Notes under the pieces: model-generated | The model's database searches: none | Told to the model about the DNA's origin: nothing | The model's input: only the letters and a program-made list of their open reading frames with translations | Source of the DNA: CALXVA01 sp944393025 | Lineage (GTDB): Bacteria; Bacillota; Clostridia; TANB77; CAG-508 | DNA length: 64,000 nucleotides | Assembly: GCA_963931445.1 (NCBI GenBank) | Contig: OZ007016.1 | Location: 868,001-932,000, forward strand | Reading direction: 5' to 3' | Part shown: in pieces, positions 16,407 to 26,699 of the stretch | Layout: every line of letters starts with the position of its first letter | Position numbering within the stretch: position 1 is the first letter of the stretch | Made by a program: the position numbers and the translations under genes

Positions 16407-17129
16407 ATGCAAATTGATAATATAGAAAAAGATTTACTTCCAAAACATATTGCAATTATTATGGATGGAAATAGAAGATGGGCAAGAGAAAAAGGAATAG
16501 ATACTAAATTAGGACATAAAGCTGGAGCAGAAACTTTAGAAAAAATTGCTTCTTTTGCAAATAAAATAGGAATTAAATATATGACAGTATATGCTTTTTC
16601 AACAGAAAATTGGAAAAGAACAAAAGAAGAAGTCGGTGCTTTAATGTTATTACTTAAAGCCTATTTAGATAAATTCTTAAATAAAGAGAGTCTTAGAAAT
16701 ATAAAAATTAGAGTATTAGGAGACATAGAAAATTTAGACAAAGGAATAAAGGAAAGTATAGAAAAAATAGTAGAAAAATCTAAAAATAATACTGGACTCA
16801 CATTAAATATAGCTTTTAATTATGGTGGAAGAGCAGAAATTGTAAGAGCAGTAAAAAGAATATCTGAAAAAGTTAAAAATGATGAATTAGAGCTAGAAGA
16901 AATAAATGAAGAAATAGTAGAAAATAATTTATATACAGTGGGAGAACCTAATCCAGATTTACTTATAAGACCAGGAGGAGAATTAAGAATAAGTAATTTC
17001 TTATTATGGCAGTTAGCTTATACAGAATTTGTATTTACAAATAAATATTGGCCAGATTTCTCAGAAGAAGATTTATTAGAAGCAATAAATATTTTTGAAA
17101 CAAGAAACAGAAAATTCGGTGGCAAATAA
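16407..17129 (+). CDS. uppS: Isoprenyl transferase, undecaprenyl diphosphate synthase type
   Basis: The 240-aa cis-prenyltransferase extends farnesyl diphosphate with isopentenyl diphosphate to give the lipid carrier for peptidoglycan and teichoic acid synthesis. HIAIIMDGNRRWA with catalytic Asp, FSTENWKR, FNYGGRAEIV and the C-terminal LLIRPGGELRISNFLLWQLAY are clear. SD AAGGAG precedes ATG 16407. It sits between frr and cdsA as in most Firmicutes. Confidence 0.97.
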   Translation: MQIDNIEKDLLPKHIAIIMDGNRRWAREKGIDTKLGHKAGAETLEKIASFANKIGIKYMTVYAFSTENWKRTKEEVGALMLLLKAYLDKFLNKESLRNIKIRVLGDIENLDKGIKESIEKIVEKSKNNTGLTLNIAFNYGGRAEIVRAVKRISEKVKNDELELEEINEEIVENNLYTVGEPNPDLLIRPGGELRISNFLLWQLAYTEFVFTNKYWPDFSEEDLLEAINIFETRNRKFGGK

Positions 17130-17153
17130 TATGAATTTAGAAAGGACATAAAA

Positions 17154-17960
17154 ATGAGTATAAAAAGAATCTTATCAGGAATAATATTATTTCCAATATT
17201 TGCGATAATACTAATATTTGGAAATAAATATATTGTAGATATATTTGTAAGTATAGTAGCTATTATGAGTTTACATGAATTTTATAAAGCATTTAAATCT
17301 AAAGCAAATCCTATACAATGGCCAGGGTATATTGTAGCTGGTTTAATTGCTTTAATGCATATTATACCTAGTGTATATATTATGCCAATTGTCGTACTAT
17401 TAATATTAATATGTATACTAATATTATTTGTGCAAAGTATTACTACAGAAATGAAAAGAAATATTATTGATATTTCTATTTCGCTATTTGGAATATGCTA
17501 TATTGTATTTTTCCTAATGTTTGCACCATTAATAAGAGATAATTTGGAAAATGGAAAAATAATTATATGGTATGTATTTTTCTCTGCATGGGGAACTGAT
17601 ATGTTTGCATATTTTATTGGAAAACATTTTGGAAAACATAAATTTACTAAGATAAGTCCAAATAAATCTATTGAAGGCTGTATTGCAGGCATATTTGGTT
17701 CTATAATTTTTAACATGACATATACAATAATTTGTAACTATATATATAATTTAAATATAAATTATATATACATTTTTGGAATATCTGTATTTTTAAGTAT
17801 AGTAGGTCAAATAGGTGATTTAGCTGCATCTAGTATTAAAAGATATTGTGAAGTAAAAGATTATAGCAATTTAATTCCAGGCCATGGAGGACTATTGGAT
17901 AGAATAGATAGTGTAATATTTATATTGCCATTTGCATATTTTTTACTTAGTATCATATAA
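17154..17960 (+). CDS. cdsA: Phosphatidate cytidylyltransferase
   Basis: The 268-aa membrane protein makes CDP-diacylglycerol from phosphatidate and CTP. Multiple membrane helices span the protein. The C-terminal family signature is present in IGDLAASSIKRYCEVKDYSN followed by LIPGHGGLLDRIDS. SD GAAAGGA precedes ATG 17154, 24 bases after uppS. Confidence 0.95.
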   Translation: MSIKRILSGIILFPIFAIILIFGNKYIVDIFVSIVAIMSLHEFYKAFKSKANPIQWPGYIVAGLIALMHIIPSVYIMPIVVLLILICILILFVQSITTEMKRNIIDISISLFGICYIVFFLMFAPLIRDNLENGKIIIWYVFFSAWGTDMFAYFIGKHFGKHKFTKISPNKSIEGCIAGIFGSIIFNMTYTIICNYIYNLNINYIYIFGISVFLSIVGQIGDLAASSIKRYCEVKDYSNLIPGHGGLLDRIDSVIFILPFAYFLLSII

Positions 17961-17997
17961 TTTTGATAAATTAAAAGAGATTGAAGGAAATTAATTT

Positions 17998-18733
17998 ATG
18001 GGATTTATTATTACAGCTTTAAAGATAATAGTGATATTGGGATTTCTTGTTTTAATACATGAAACTGGCCATTTTTTAGTTGCGCGTTTATGTAAGATTA
18101 AAGTTAATGAATTTGCAATAGGATTTGGTCCAATAATATGGAAAAAAGAAACAATAAACACTAAATATGCAATTAGATTAATTCCACTTCGGTGGTTTTG
18201 TAAATATGTTAGGAGAAGAAGAACGCTCTGAAGAGGAGGGTTCTTTTAGCAAGGCAAGTATTACAAAAAAGATGGCTATTGTGGCAGCAGGTGGGCTAGT
18301 TAATATTTTATTTGCAATTTTATTATATATAATATTAGTATTTATAGTTTCTGGAAATTTTGTAATAGCAATTAGTTCAACAGGAAATTTTATTTTATCA
18401 ATGGTTGAAAGTGTAAAATTAATATTTACTGGAGCAGTAACACCAAATGATTTAATGGGACCTATTGGAATATCTGGCGTAGTAGCTCAAACAAGTGGAA
18501 TTATTGACTTTTTATATATAATGGCTTTAATATCTATGTCACTTGGTGTAACAAATTTACTTCCATTTCCACCACTTGATGGAGGAAAAATACTAATATA
18601 TATAATTGAATTAATTAGAAGGAAACCACTTAAAGAAAACTTTGAATTGAAATTACAAATGATTGGATTTTTAGCCTTAATAACCTTATCAATTTATGTA
18701 GCATTTAATGATCTAGGAAGAATAATAAATTAA
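17998..18733 (+). pseudogene. rseP: Site-2 zinc protease RseP-like, frameshifted and PDZ-less
   Basis: The first frame (17998-18231) has the metalloprotease motif HETGHF. It goes out of frame at IPLRWF, where IPLGGF is expected. Removing one base (the C at 18190, CTT-C-GGT) restores the conserved run PLGGFVNMLGEEE and joins the second frame, which ends with the zinc-ligand motif NLLPFPPLDGG. The repaired protein would have 244 residues. There is no room for the usual PDZ domain (about 100 residues) between LVFIVSG and the next helix. It is either a real inactivated gene or a single-base assembly error in a naturally short S2P. Confidence 0.85.
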
Positions 18734-18751
18734 TAAAAACAGGAGAAGGTT

Positions 18752-21700
18752 ATGGAAAAAACAATTAAAGAAATATTTAAAGATTATAATTCAGAAAGCT
18801 TTGCTCTAAATTCTGGCAAAATTAAAGCTATTAATTTATTTAAGAAAACAAATAAATTAGAATTGATAATTATTGCAGATGAATTTATAAAAATAGAAGA
18901 TATATATAAATTTGAAAAATATTTAAAACAAAGATTTAATGTTTTTGAAGCAAATATAAAGGTTGAATATACTAAAAAACAAGAAATAGATTTAGAAAAA
19001 GAGTGGAATTTAGTAATATGTTATTTAGCACATAAACATCCTTTAAGTAAGGCTTTTTTACGAAACAGTAATATTAAAGTTGAAGAGAATAATATAATTG
19101 TAAATATGCAATTAAAGGGAAAATCTGTATTAGAAGCTAATCATTTTGACCAAATTATTTCAGAAATTTTAGAAAACATATATAATTTAAAATATAAAAT
19201 AAGTTTTATAGAAAATATATCAGAAGAAGCAATTAAACAATATTTAGAACATGCAAAAAAACTTGAAGAAGAAGCTATTGCACAAGCTCAAAAAATGTTA
19301 CAAGAGACAAAGCAAGAAGAAAATTTGAATAATAACGAAAATGAGAAGAGTAAAGAAACATCACAAGAAGTTAGTGTATCTATAGAAGTTCCACAAGAAA
19401 ATGAAGAAATATCGCCACTTATATATGGAAGAAGTTTAAAATTAAAAGAACAATTAGTGAAAATTATAGACTTAAGTGTAGATAGTGGAAAAGTAATTTT
19501 AGATGGAGAAGTACTAAACATAGATTCTAGAGAATTAAAGAGTGGAAAAGTACTTGTAATGTTTGATTTATATGATGGTAGTAGTACAATTACTTGTAAA
19601 GTTTTTTCTGAAGGAGATAAATCAAAAGAATTAATTAAAAGAATTAAAGGTGCAAAAGGAATAAAATTAGAAGGTACAGCCCAATTTGATCCATTTGCTA
19701 AAGAACTTGGAGTTATTGCACATGTTATAATAGAAAGCACAGGAATAAAAAGAGAATCAAGAAAAGATGAATCAAAAGAAAAAAGAGTGGAACTCCATAT
19801 GCATACACAAATGAGCCAAATGGATGGAATGACTTCAGCAACCGATTTATTAAAAAGAGCTGCTAAATGGGGAATGAAATCTATTGCTATCACAGATCAT
19901 GGAGTTGTACAAGCTTTTCCAGAAGCTCATCATTTTTGTGAAAAAAATCCAGATGTAAAAGTAATATATGGTGTTGAAGCATATTTAGCACCAGATAGAA
20001 TTCCAGTAGTAGCATTTCCAAAAGGACAAGAACTAGATAATATAACTTATTGTGTACTAGATTTAGAAACAACAGGATTTTCATTTAGAACTGAAAAAAT
20101 AACTGAAATAGGTATTATGAAAGTGAAAAATGGTGAAGTTATAGATGAATTTTCTTGTTTTGTAAATCCAGAAAAACCAATACCACAAAGAGTTGTAGAA
20201 GTAACTAATATTACAGACGAAATGGTTAAGGATGCGGAAACAATAGATAAAGTTTTTCCAAAAATGATAGAATTTATAGGAGATTCTGTATTAGTAGCAC
20301 ATAATGCTGATTTTGATATAGGTTTTTTAAAACATAATGCAGGAGAACTAGGATATACATTAAATAATACTTATATAGATACCTTAAGGCTAGCTAAAGA
20401 ATTATTTCCAGAATATAAAAAATATAAATTAGGAATAATTGCTGAAAATTTAGGAATAAAAGTAGAGGTTGCTCATAGAGCATTAGATGATGTTGATACA
20501 ACAGTTAAAGTTTTAAAGGTTATGCTAGATATGTTAAAAGATAAAGGAGCAAAAAAGATAGAAGATATTGATAAAATATGTGCCGGAAATACAGATTTTA
20601 GAAGACTACCAACATATCATGCAATTATTTTAGCGCAAAATTATGTAGGACTAAAAAATTTATATAAATTAGTTTCAATTTCACATTTACATTATTTTTA
20701 TAAAAAGCCTCGTATATTAAAATCTATATATAAGCAATATTCTGAGGGTTTAATACTAGGGAGTGCATGTGAACAAGGAGAAATATATAGAGCTATAGTA
20801 GCAGGAAAAACAGATGAAGAAATAGAAGCAATAGCATCAGATTATGATTATTTAGAGATACAGCCATTAGGAAATAATATGTTTATGGTTAGAAATGAAA
20901 CTGTTCCAGATGTTAAAGCATTAGAAGACATAAATAAAAAGATAGTAGAATTAGGAGAAAAGTTAGGCAAACCAGTTGTAGCAACCTGTGATGTACATTT
21001 TATGGATCCACAAGATGAAATATATAGAAGAATTTTAATGGCTGGACAGGGTTATGATGATGCAGATGAACAAGCACCATTATATTTAAGAACAACAGAA
21101 GAAATGCTTAAGGAATTTGAATATTTAGGCGAAGAAAAAGCATACGAAGTTGTTGTAACAAATACAAACAAAATTGCAGATATGTGTGAAAAAATAAGTC
21201 CAATATCACCTGAAAAATGTGCACCACATATTGATGGATGTGAACAAACTATAAAAGATATAGCTTATGGAAAAGCACATGAATTATATGGAGATCCTTT
21301 ACCAGATTTAGTTCAAGAAAGACTAGACAAAGAATTAAATTCAATTATAAAAAATGGATTTTCTGTTATGTATATTATTGCACAAAAGTTAGTATGGAAA
21401 TCTAATGAAGATGGGTATATAGTTGGTTCCAGAGGTTCTGTTGGTTCCTCATTTGTAGCTAATATGACTGGTATTACAGAAGTAAACTCACTTCCACCAC
21501 ATTATAGATGCCCAAAGTGCAAATACTCTGACTTTACTGATTATGGATATGCTTGTGGATTTGATTTGCCAGATAAAGATTGTCCTAAATGTGGTACAAA
21601 AATGGTTAAGGATGGAATAGATATACCATTTGAAACTTTCCTTGGATTTAATGGAGACAAAGAGCCAGATATAGACTTAAACTTTTCTGGAGAATATCAA

Positions 21701-23104
21701 GCAAAAGCACATAAATACACAGAAGTTATATTTGGAAAAGGAACTACTTTTAAAGCGGGAACGGTAGGAACTGTTGCAGATAAAACTGCTTATGGATATG
21801 TAAAAAAATATTATGAAGAAAAAGGTATACCAATAAACAATGCAGAAGTATTAAGGTTGGCAACAGGATGTACAGGAATTAAAAGAACAACAGGCCAACA
21901 CCCAGGAGGAATTATAGTTGTACCAAAAGGAAGAGAAATATATGAATTTTGTCCAGTGCAACATCCAGCAGATGATCCAAATTCAGATATAATAACAACA
22001 CATTTTGATTATCACTCAATAGATCAAAACTTACTTAAACTAGATATATTAGGACATGATGATCCTACAATGATTAGAATGTTATTTGATATAACTGGAA
22101 TAGATCCAACAAAAGTGCCACTTGATGATAAAGAAACCATGTCAATATTTAGTTCAACAGATGCTTTAGGAGTGACTCCAGAACAAATAAAAAGTAAAGT
22201 TGGAAGTTATGGAATACCAGAATTTGGAACAAAATTTGTAAGAGGAATGTTAGTTGATACAAAGCCTACAACTTTTGATGAATTAATTCGTATATCTGGA
22301 TTATCACATGGTACAGATGTATGGCTTGGAAATGCGCAAAGTTTAATAGAAGAAGGAACAGTAACATTAAATGAAGCTATATGTTGCCGTGATGACATAA
22401 TGATATATTTAATTAAAATGGGAGTACCACCTAATAAAGCATTTAAAATAATGGAAACTGTGCGTAAAGGAAAAGCTCTAAAAGATCCAGAAAAATGGGC
22501 GGAATTTGTTTCTATAATGAAAGAAAATAATGTTCCAGAATGGTATATCAAATCATGTGAAAAAATAAAATACATGTTCCCAAAAGCTCATGCAGCAGCC
22601 TATGTTACAAATGCATTTAGAATAGCATGGTTTAAGGTACATGAACCTAAAGCATATTATGCTGCATATTTTACAATAAGAGCAGATGAATTTGATAGTG
22701 ATATAATGTGTTATGGAAAAGAAAAAGTAATAAATAAAATGAAAGAAATAGACTTAGCAGGTAATAGTGCAACAACAAAAGATAAAAATATGTATGCAAT
22801 ATTAGAATTAGTATTAGAAATGTATGAAAGAGGAATAAATTTTTTACCAATAGACTTATATAAATCACATGCTACTAAATTTATAGTAGAAGAAGATGGA
22901 ATAAGACCACCACTTAATAGTATTCCAGGACTTGGAACAGTAGCAGCTGAAGGAATAGATGATGCTAAAAAAGAAGGAAAATTTATGTCAATAGATGATA
23001 TGAAAATACGCTCAAAAATAGGTAAATCTGTAATAGAATTACTAGAAAGAGTTGGATGCTTAAAAGGAATGAGCCAAAGTAATCAAATGAGTTTATTTGG
23101 TTAA
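18752..23104 (+). CDS. polC: DNA polymerase III alpha subunit, PolC type
   Basis: The 1450-aa replicative polymerase typical of low-GC Gram-positives. It has an N-terminal domain and OB-fold (to about 335), then a PHP domain starting ELHMHTQMSQMDGM near 346. A 3'-5' exonuclease follows with YCVLDLETTGF near 432, with the PHP half resuming after about 610. Polymerase palm and fingers include CPKCKYSDF/CPKCGTKM (zinc site near 920-955) and PDIDLNFSGEYQ near 971. The C-terminus has SIPGLGTVAAEGI. The exonuclease inserted in the PHP domain separates PolC from DnaE. SD AGGAGAAGG precedes ATG 18752. It is the last gene of the block, followed by a terminator. Confidence 0.98.
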   Translation: MEKTIKEIFKDYNSESFALNSGKIKAINLFKKTNKLELIIIADEFIKIEDIYKFEKYLKQRFNVFEANIKVEYTKKQEIDLEKEWNLVICYLAHKHPLSKAFLRNSNIKVEENNIIVNMQLKGKSVLEANHFDQIISEILENIYNLKYKISFIENISEEAIKQYLEHAKKLEEEAIAQAQKMLQETKQEENLNNNENEKSKETSQEVSVSIEVPQENEEISPLIYGRSLKLKEQLVKIIDLSVDSGKVILDGEVLNIDSRELKSGKVLVMFDLYDGSSTITCKVFSEGDKSKELIKRIKGAKGIKLEGTAQFDPFAKELGVIAHVIIESTGIKRESRKDESKEKRVELHMHTQMSQMDGMTSATDLLKRAAKWGMKSIAITDHGVVQAFPEAHHFCEKNPDVKVIYGVEAYLAPDRIPVVAFPKGQELDNITYCVLDLETTGFSFRTEKITEIGIMKVKNGEVIDEFSCFVNPEKPIPQRVVEVTNITDEMVKDAETIDKVFPKMIEFIGDSVLVAHNADFDIGFLKHNAGELGYTLNNTYIDTLRLAKELFPEYKKYKLGIIAENLGIKVEVAHRALDDVDTTVKVLKVMLDMLKDKGAKKIEDIDKICAGNTDFRRLPTYHAIILAQNYVGLKNLYKLVSISHLHYFYKKPRILKSIYKQYSEGLILGSACEQGEIYRAIVAGKTDEEIEAIASDYDYLEIQPLGNNMFMVRNETVPDVKALEDINKKIVELGEKLGKPVVATCDVHFMDPQDEIYRRILMAGQGYDDADEQAPLYLRTTEEMLKEFEYLGEEKAYEVVVTNTNKIADMCEKISPISPEKCAPHIDGCEQTIKDIAYGKAHELYGDPLPDLVQERLDKELNSIIKNGFSVMYIIAQKLVWKSNEDGYIVGSRGSVGSSFVANMTGITEVNSLPPHYRCPKCKYSDFTDYGYACGFDLPDKDCPKCGTKMVKDGIDIPFETFLGFNGDKEPDIDLNFSGEYQAKAHKYTEVIFGKGTTFKAGTVGTVADKTAYGYVKKYYEEKGIPINNAEVLRLATGCTGIKRTTGQHPGGIIVVPKGREIYEFCPVQHPADDPNSDIITTHFDYHSIDQNLLKLDILGHDDPTMIRMLFDITGIDPTKVPLDDKETMSIFSSTDALGVTPEQIKSKVGSYGIPEFGTKFVRGMLVDTKPTTFDELIRISGLSHGTDVWLGNAQSLIEEGTVTLNEAICCRDDIMIYLIKMGVPPNKAFKIMETVRKGKALKDPEKWAEFVSIMKENNVPEWYIKSCEKIKYMFPKAHAAAYVTNAFRIAWFKVHEPKAYYAAYFTIRADEFDSDIMCYGKEKVINKMKEIDLAGNSATTKDKNMYAILELVLEMYERGINFLPIDLYKSHATKFIVEEDGIRPPLNSIPGLGTVAAEGIDDAKKEGKFMSIDDMKIRSKIGKSVIELLERVGCLKGMSQSNQMSLFG

Positions 23105-23156
23105 TGAATTAGTTATAGTATAAAAATTAAATATTAAAAACATGATAATAATTTCA

Positions 23157-23203
23157 ATTGAGCTTGTTTTGTACATTAGTATTAAGCAAGCTCTTTAATT
23201 TTA
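23157..23203 (+). terminator. Terminator after polC
   Basis: GAGCTTG (23160-23166) pairs with CAAGCTC (23187-23193), flanked by AATT and followed by TTTAATTTTA. Confidence 0.75.
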
Positions 23204-23293
23204 TATAAAAATCGACATAATATATTACATAAACCAAAAATAGAACAATAAAATTATATAAAACAGGTTTTCATAAAATATTTAAAATATTTT

Positions 23294-23473
23294 TGTGGAT
23301 AAATTGTAAAACACAACTCACTATTTATAGTTATTCACAGAGTTATCCACATTATCCACATATATGTGGATAGAATTAAGATGAAAAATATTAATAATAA
23401 TGTAACATAATGTCGCAAAATAAAGTTAAATGAAATAAAAAATAATAAAAAGTAGAATAATATATGTGGATAA
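23294..23473. promoter_or_regulatory. Cluster of six DnaA-box-like 9-mers
   Basis: Perfect TTATCCACA boxes lie at 23294-23302 (-), 23343-23351 (+), 23352-23360 (+) and 23465-23473 (-). One-mismatch boxes lie at 23331-23339 (TTATTCACA, +) and 23365-23373 (CTATCCACA on -). The pair at 23352-23373 forms an inverted dyad. The rest of the intergenic stretch (23105-23568) is AT-rich without genes. DnaA boxes mark origins, DnaA-titrating sites and DnaA-regulated promoters. The glyQS promoter is 30 bases downstream. Confidence 0.85.
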
Positions 23474-23503
23474 AATAAAAAGAGTGCAAAGATGTAAAAT
23501 TCC

Positions 23504-23532
23504 TTGACTTTTACCGAATATACTGATAAAAT
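23504..23532 (+). promoter_or_regulatory. Promoter of glyQS
   Basis: TTGACT (23504-23509), 17 bases, TAAAAT (23527-23532), 37 bases before the start codon. Confidence 0.7.
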
Positions 23533-23568
23533 CTACAAGTATAAAATAAGGAAAAAGAAGGTGCTTTT

Positions 23569-24954
23569 ATGGAAAATTTGACAATGGATAAAATAGTTGG
23601 ACTTTGCAAAAATAGAGGATATATATATTCAGGGTCTGAAATATATGGAGGTCTTGCAAATACTTGGGACTATGGTCCTTTAGGTGTGGAACTAAAAAAT
23701 AATATAAAAAAAGCTTGGATGAAAAAGTTTGTTCAAGAAAGTAAATTTAATGTTGGATTAGATAGTGCTATATTAATGAATCCAAGAACATGGGAAGCTT
23801 CAGGTCATTTAAAAAGTTTTGCAGATCCATTAATTGATTGCAAAGAATGCAAAACAAGACATAGAGCAGATAAATTGATAGAAGAATGGGCACATAGTCA
23901 AGGAAAAGATATGATTGCAGATGGTATGAGTGATGATCAAATGATTAGTTTTATAAAAGAAAATCATATTGTTTGTCCAAATTGTGGAAAAGAAAATTTT
24001 ACAGATATTCGTAAGTTTAATTTAATGTTTAAAACATTTCAAGGTGTTACAGAAGACTCTACTTCAACAATATATTTGAGACCAGAAACTGCACAAGGAA
24101 TATTTGTTAATTTTAAAAATGTGCTTCGTACAACTAGAAGAAAATTACCTATGGGCATTGCACAAATTGGAAAGTCTTTTAGAAATGAAATAACTCCTGG
24201 AAATTTTACTTTTAGAACTCGTGAATTCGAACAAATGGAATTAGAATTTTTCTGCAAACCAGGAACAGATTTAGAATGGTTTACTTATTGGAAAGATTTT
24301 TGCAAAAATTTCTTAATATCCTTAGGAATGAATAAAGATAATATAAGACTAAGAGATCATGAAAAAGATGAATTAGTATTTTATAGTAAAGCTACAACAG
24401 ATATAGAATTTGCATTTCCTTTTGGTTGGGGCGAATTATGGGGGATAGCTGATAGAACAGATTATGACTTAAAACAACATCAAGAATACTCAAAAGAAGA
24501 TATGACATATTTAGATGTAGAAACAAATGAGAAATATGTACCTTATTGTATTGAACCATCACTTGGTTGTGATAGACTTGCACTTGCATTTTTATGTAAT
24601 GCATATCAAGAAGAACAAATAGAAGAAGGAGACATAAGAACAGTACTTCATTTACATCCAGCTTTAGCACCATATAAAGTAGCAATTTTACCACTTTCTA
24701 AAAAGCTAAGCTCAAAAGCTGAAGAAATATATGAAAAATTATCAAAGAAATTTATGTGTGATTATGATGAAGCAGGAAGTATAGGAAAGAGATATAGAAG
24801 AGAAGATGAAATAGGAACACCATATTGTGTAACAATTGATTTTGATACATTAGAAGATGAGGCTGTTACTATAAGGGATAGAGATACAATGCAGCAAATT
24901 AGAATAAAAATAGATGAACTTGAAAATTGGTTACAACAAAAAGTTGAATTTTAA
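23569..24954 (+). CDS. glyQS: Glycyl-tRNA synthetase, single-chain dimeric type
   Basis: The 461-aa class II synthetase charges tRNA-Gly. It starts MENLTMDKIVGLCKNRGYIY and GSEIYGGLANTWDYGPLG, which are typical. Class II motif 2 is in FRNEITPGNFTFRTREFEQMELEFF, motif 3 in EPSLGCDRLALAFL. A C-terminal anticodon-binding domain (APYKVAILPLSKK) and a zinc-like set (CKECK..CPNCG) in the insertion are present. SD AAGGTG is close to ATG 23569. No T-box is visible; the leader is only about 30 bases. Confidence 0.97.
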   Translation: MENLTMDKIVGLCKNRGYIYSGSEIYGGLANTWDYGPLGVELKNNIKKAWMKKFVQESKFNVGLDSAILMNPRTWEASGHLKSFADPLIDCKECKTRHRADKLIEEWAHSQGKDMIADGMSDDQMISFIKENHIVCPNCGKENFTDIRKFNLMFKTFQGVTEDSTSTIYLRPETAQGIFVNFKNVLRTTRRKLPMGIAQIGKSFRNEITPGNFTFRTREFEQMELEFFCKPGTDLEWFTYWKDFCKNFLISLGMNKDNIRLRDHEKDELVFYSKATTDIEFAFPFGWGELWGIADRTDYDLKQHQEYSKEDMTYLDVETNEKYVPYCIEPSLGCDRLALAFLCNAYQEEQIEEGDIRTVLHLHPALAPYKVAILPLSKKLSSKAEEIYEKLSKKFMCDYDEAGSIGKRYRREDEIGTPYCVTIDFDTLEDEAVTIRDRDTMQQIRIKIDELENWLQQKVEF

Positions 24955-25022
24955 TGTTATTCTAAAAATAATTGTATATAATGAAAAAAACATTAAAATA
25001 ATAATATATAAGAGGAAAAGTA

Positions 25023-26684
25023 GTGGAACAAGTAGAAAAAAAGAAAAATAAAGGCACATCATTTATGAAAAATGTATTATTTTTGATGTGTTCAGAAATA
25101 ATTGTAAAAATATTAGGATTAGTATATAGACTTGTTATAACAAATGTAGAAGGATTTGGAGATACAGGACTTGGCTATTATTCGGCAGGTTACCAGATAT
25201 ATGCTTTACTTTTAACCTTATGCTCTATAGGAATACCTAGTGTAATTTCAAAATTAATATCAGAAAGATTAGCTGTTGGAAATAATGTAGGAGCTCAAAG
25301 ACTTTTTAAAGTAGCGTTAAAATTATTTGCAGGAATAGGATTAATACTATCATTAACACTATTTATAGGAGCAGATTTTATTGCTACAAAAATATTAAAT
25401 GTACCAGATGTAGCTTATGTTTTAAGAGTTTTAGCGCCTGCAATAGTGTTTGTTGCAACTTCAGCAGTATTTAGAGGATATTTTGCAGGGCAACAAAACA
25501 TGAAACCTACTAGTATTACACAAATATTAGAGCAATTCTTGAATTGTGTATTATCAATAGTTTTTGTATATGCATTAATAGGTAAAGAACCATATATAAT
25601 GGCTGCTGGTGGAAATCTTTCGACAACTTTAAGTATTATTATAACATTTTTATATTTGATAACTTATTATAAGAGCAATAAAATAGTAGTTGATAAAAGT
25701 GATATGGAAAAAGAAAAGAAAATGAATTCAGATAAGAAAATTATAAAAACAATTTTAGCTTTTTCTATTCCTATCACAATTGGTTCTATAATTTCAGTTA
25801 TAAGTTCAGTAATAGATACTGCTACAGTTAGTAATTGCATTCAACAAGCATTTACAGGCTTGATTGAAGGAGGAAAAGAAGCATTAGAACAATTAGCAAT
25901 GGAAAAGGCCGGAATATTATCAAAAGTAGATACACTAACAAATCTTCCTATTGCTGTAAATCTAGCTTTTTCAACAGCACTAGTTCCTGCAATATCTGAA
26001 TCAATTGCAAAAAAAGAATATAATTTAGCATCAAAAAGATTATCATTTTCATTTTTTGCTTCAATAATAATTATTATTCCATGTGCAATAGGGTTTATGT
26101 GTTTGTCAAATCAAATACTAAATTTAATATATCCTAATGCACCAGATGGATCAGGAATATTAATGCTTGCATCAATATCAATGATATTTGTAGCACTTAG
26201 TCAAACTATTAATGGTGGATTATATGGATTGAATAAAGTATATATACCAGCCATAGCACTTTTAATTGGAGCTGTTATTAAATTAGTATTAAATATTATA
26301 TTGATAAGTAATCCAAATATTAATATATATGGAGCTCCAATAAGTTCTATAGTATGTCAAGTTATTGCATTTATAATTTGTTATAGAGCACTAACTTCAA
26401 AAATTAAATTAAATATACCAATAGTAAAATGTATTATTAAGCCTATTATATGTGCATTAATAATGGGGGTAAGTACATATTTTATAAATAAAGGATTAAA
26501 CTTAATAATATCACAAAACATATCAACAATAATTTCTATTGGTTGTGGGGCATTAATATATGTAGTATCAATTTTAATGTTAAAGACATTATCAAAAGAA
26601 GATATACTAATGATTCCATTTGGAACTAAAATATATGATATATTAATAAAATTAAAAATATATAAAGAAACAGAAAATATATAA
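25023..26684 (+). CDS. Lipid flippase, MurJ/SpoVB-like (MOP superfamily)
   Basis: The 553-aa polytopic protein starts at GTG 25023 after AGAGGAAAAG. It has 13-14 predicted helices. The N-terminus FMKNVLFLMCSEIIVKILGLVYRL and the GLGYYSAGYQIYALLLTL region match SpoVB/MurJ-type exporters that flip lipid-linked oligosaccharides. The glycan moved could be lipid II or a capsule/teichoic precursor. Two ATP-grasp genes follow directly. I cannot choose between murJ and spoVB by eye. Confidence 0.88.
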   Translation: MEQVEKKKNKGTSFMKNVLFLMCSEIIVKILGLVYRLVITNVEGFGDTGLGYYSAGYQIYALLLTLCSIGIPSVISKLISERLAVGNNVGAQRLFKVALKLFAGIGLILSLTLFIGADFIATKILNVPDVAYVLRVLAPAIVFVATSAVFRGYFAGQQNMKPTSITQILEQFLNCVLSIVFVYALIGKEPYIMAAGGNLSTTLSIIITFLYLITYYKSNKIVVDKSDMEKEKKMNSDKKIIKTILAFSIPITIGSIISVISSVIDTATVSNCIQQAFTGLIEGGKEALEQLAMEKAGILSKVDTLTNLPIAVNLAFSTALVPAISESIAKKEYNLASKRLSFSFFASIIIIIPCAIGFMCLSNQILNLIYPNAPDGSGILMLASISMIFVALSQTINGGLYGLNKVYIPAIALLIGAVIKLVLNIILISNPNINIYGAPISSIVCQVIAFIICYRALTSKIKLNIPIVKCIIKPIICALIMGVSTYFINKGLNLIISQNISTIISIGCGALIYVVSILMLKTLSKEDILMIPFGTKIYDILIKLKIYKETENI

Positions 26685-26699
26685 AATGGAGAAAATAAA

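Noticed and set aside
19288..19893. Long minus-strand frames opposite polC, ppdK, ychF and others
   Set aside because: They are mirror frames of strong coding genes in AT-rich DNA, with no SD or recognisable protein.
23105..23568. Chromosomal replication origin
   Set aside because: DnaA boxes are present, but genes on both sides run in the same direction and dnaA, dnaN, rpmH, recF and gyrB are absent. A titration or regulatory cluster is more likely.
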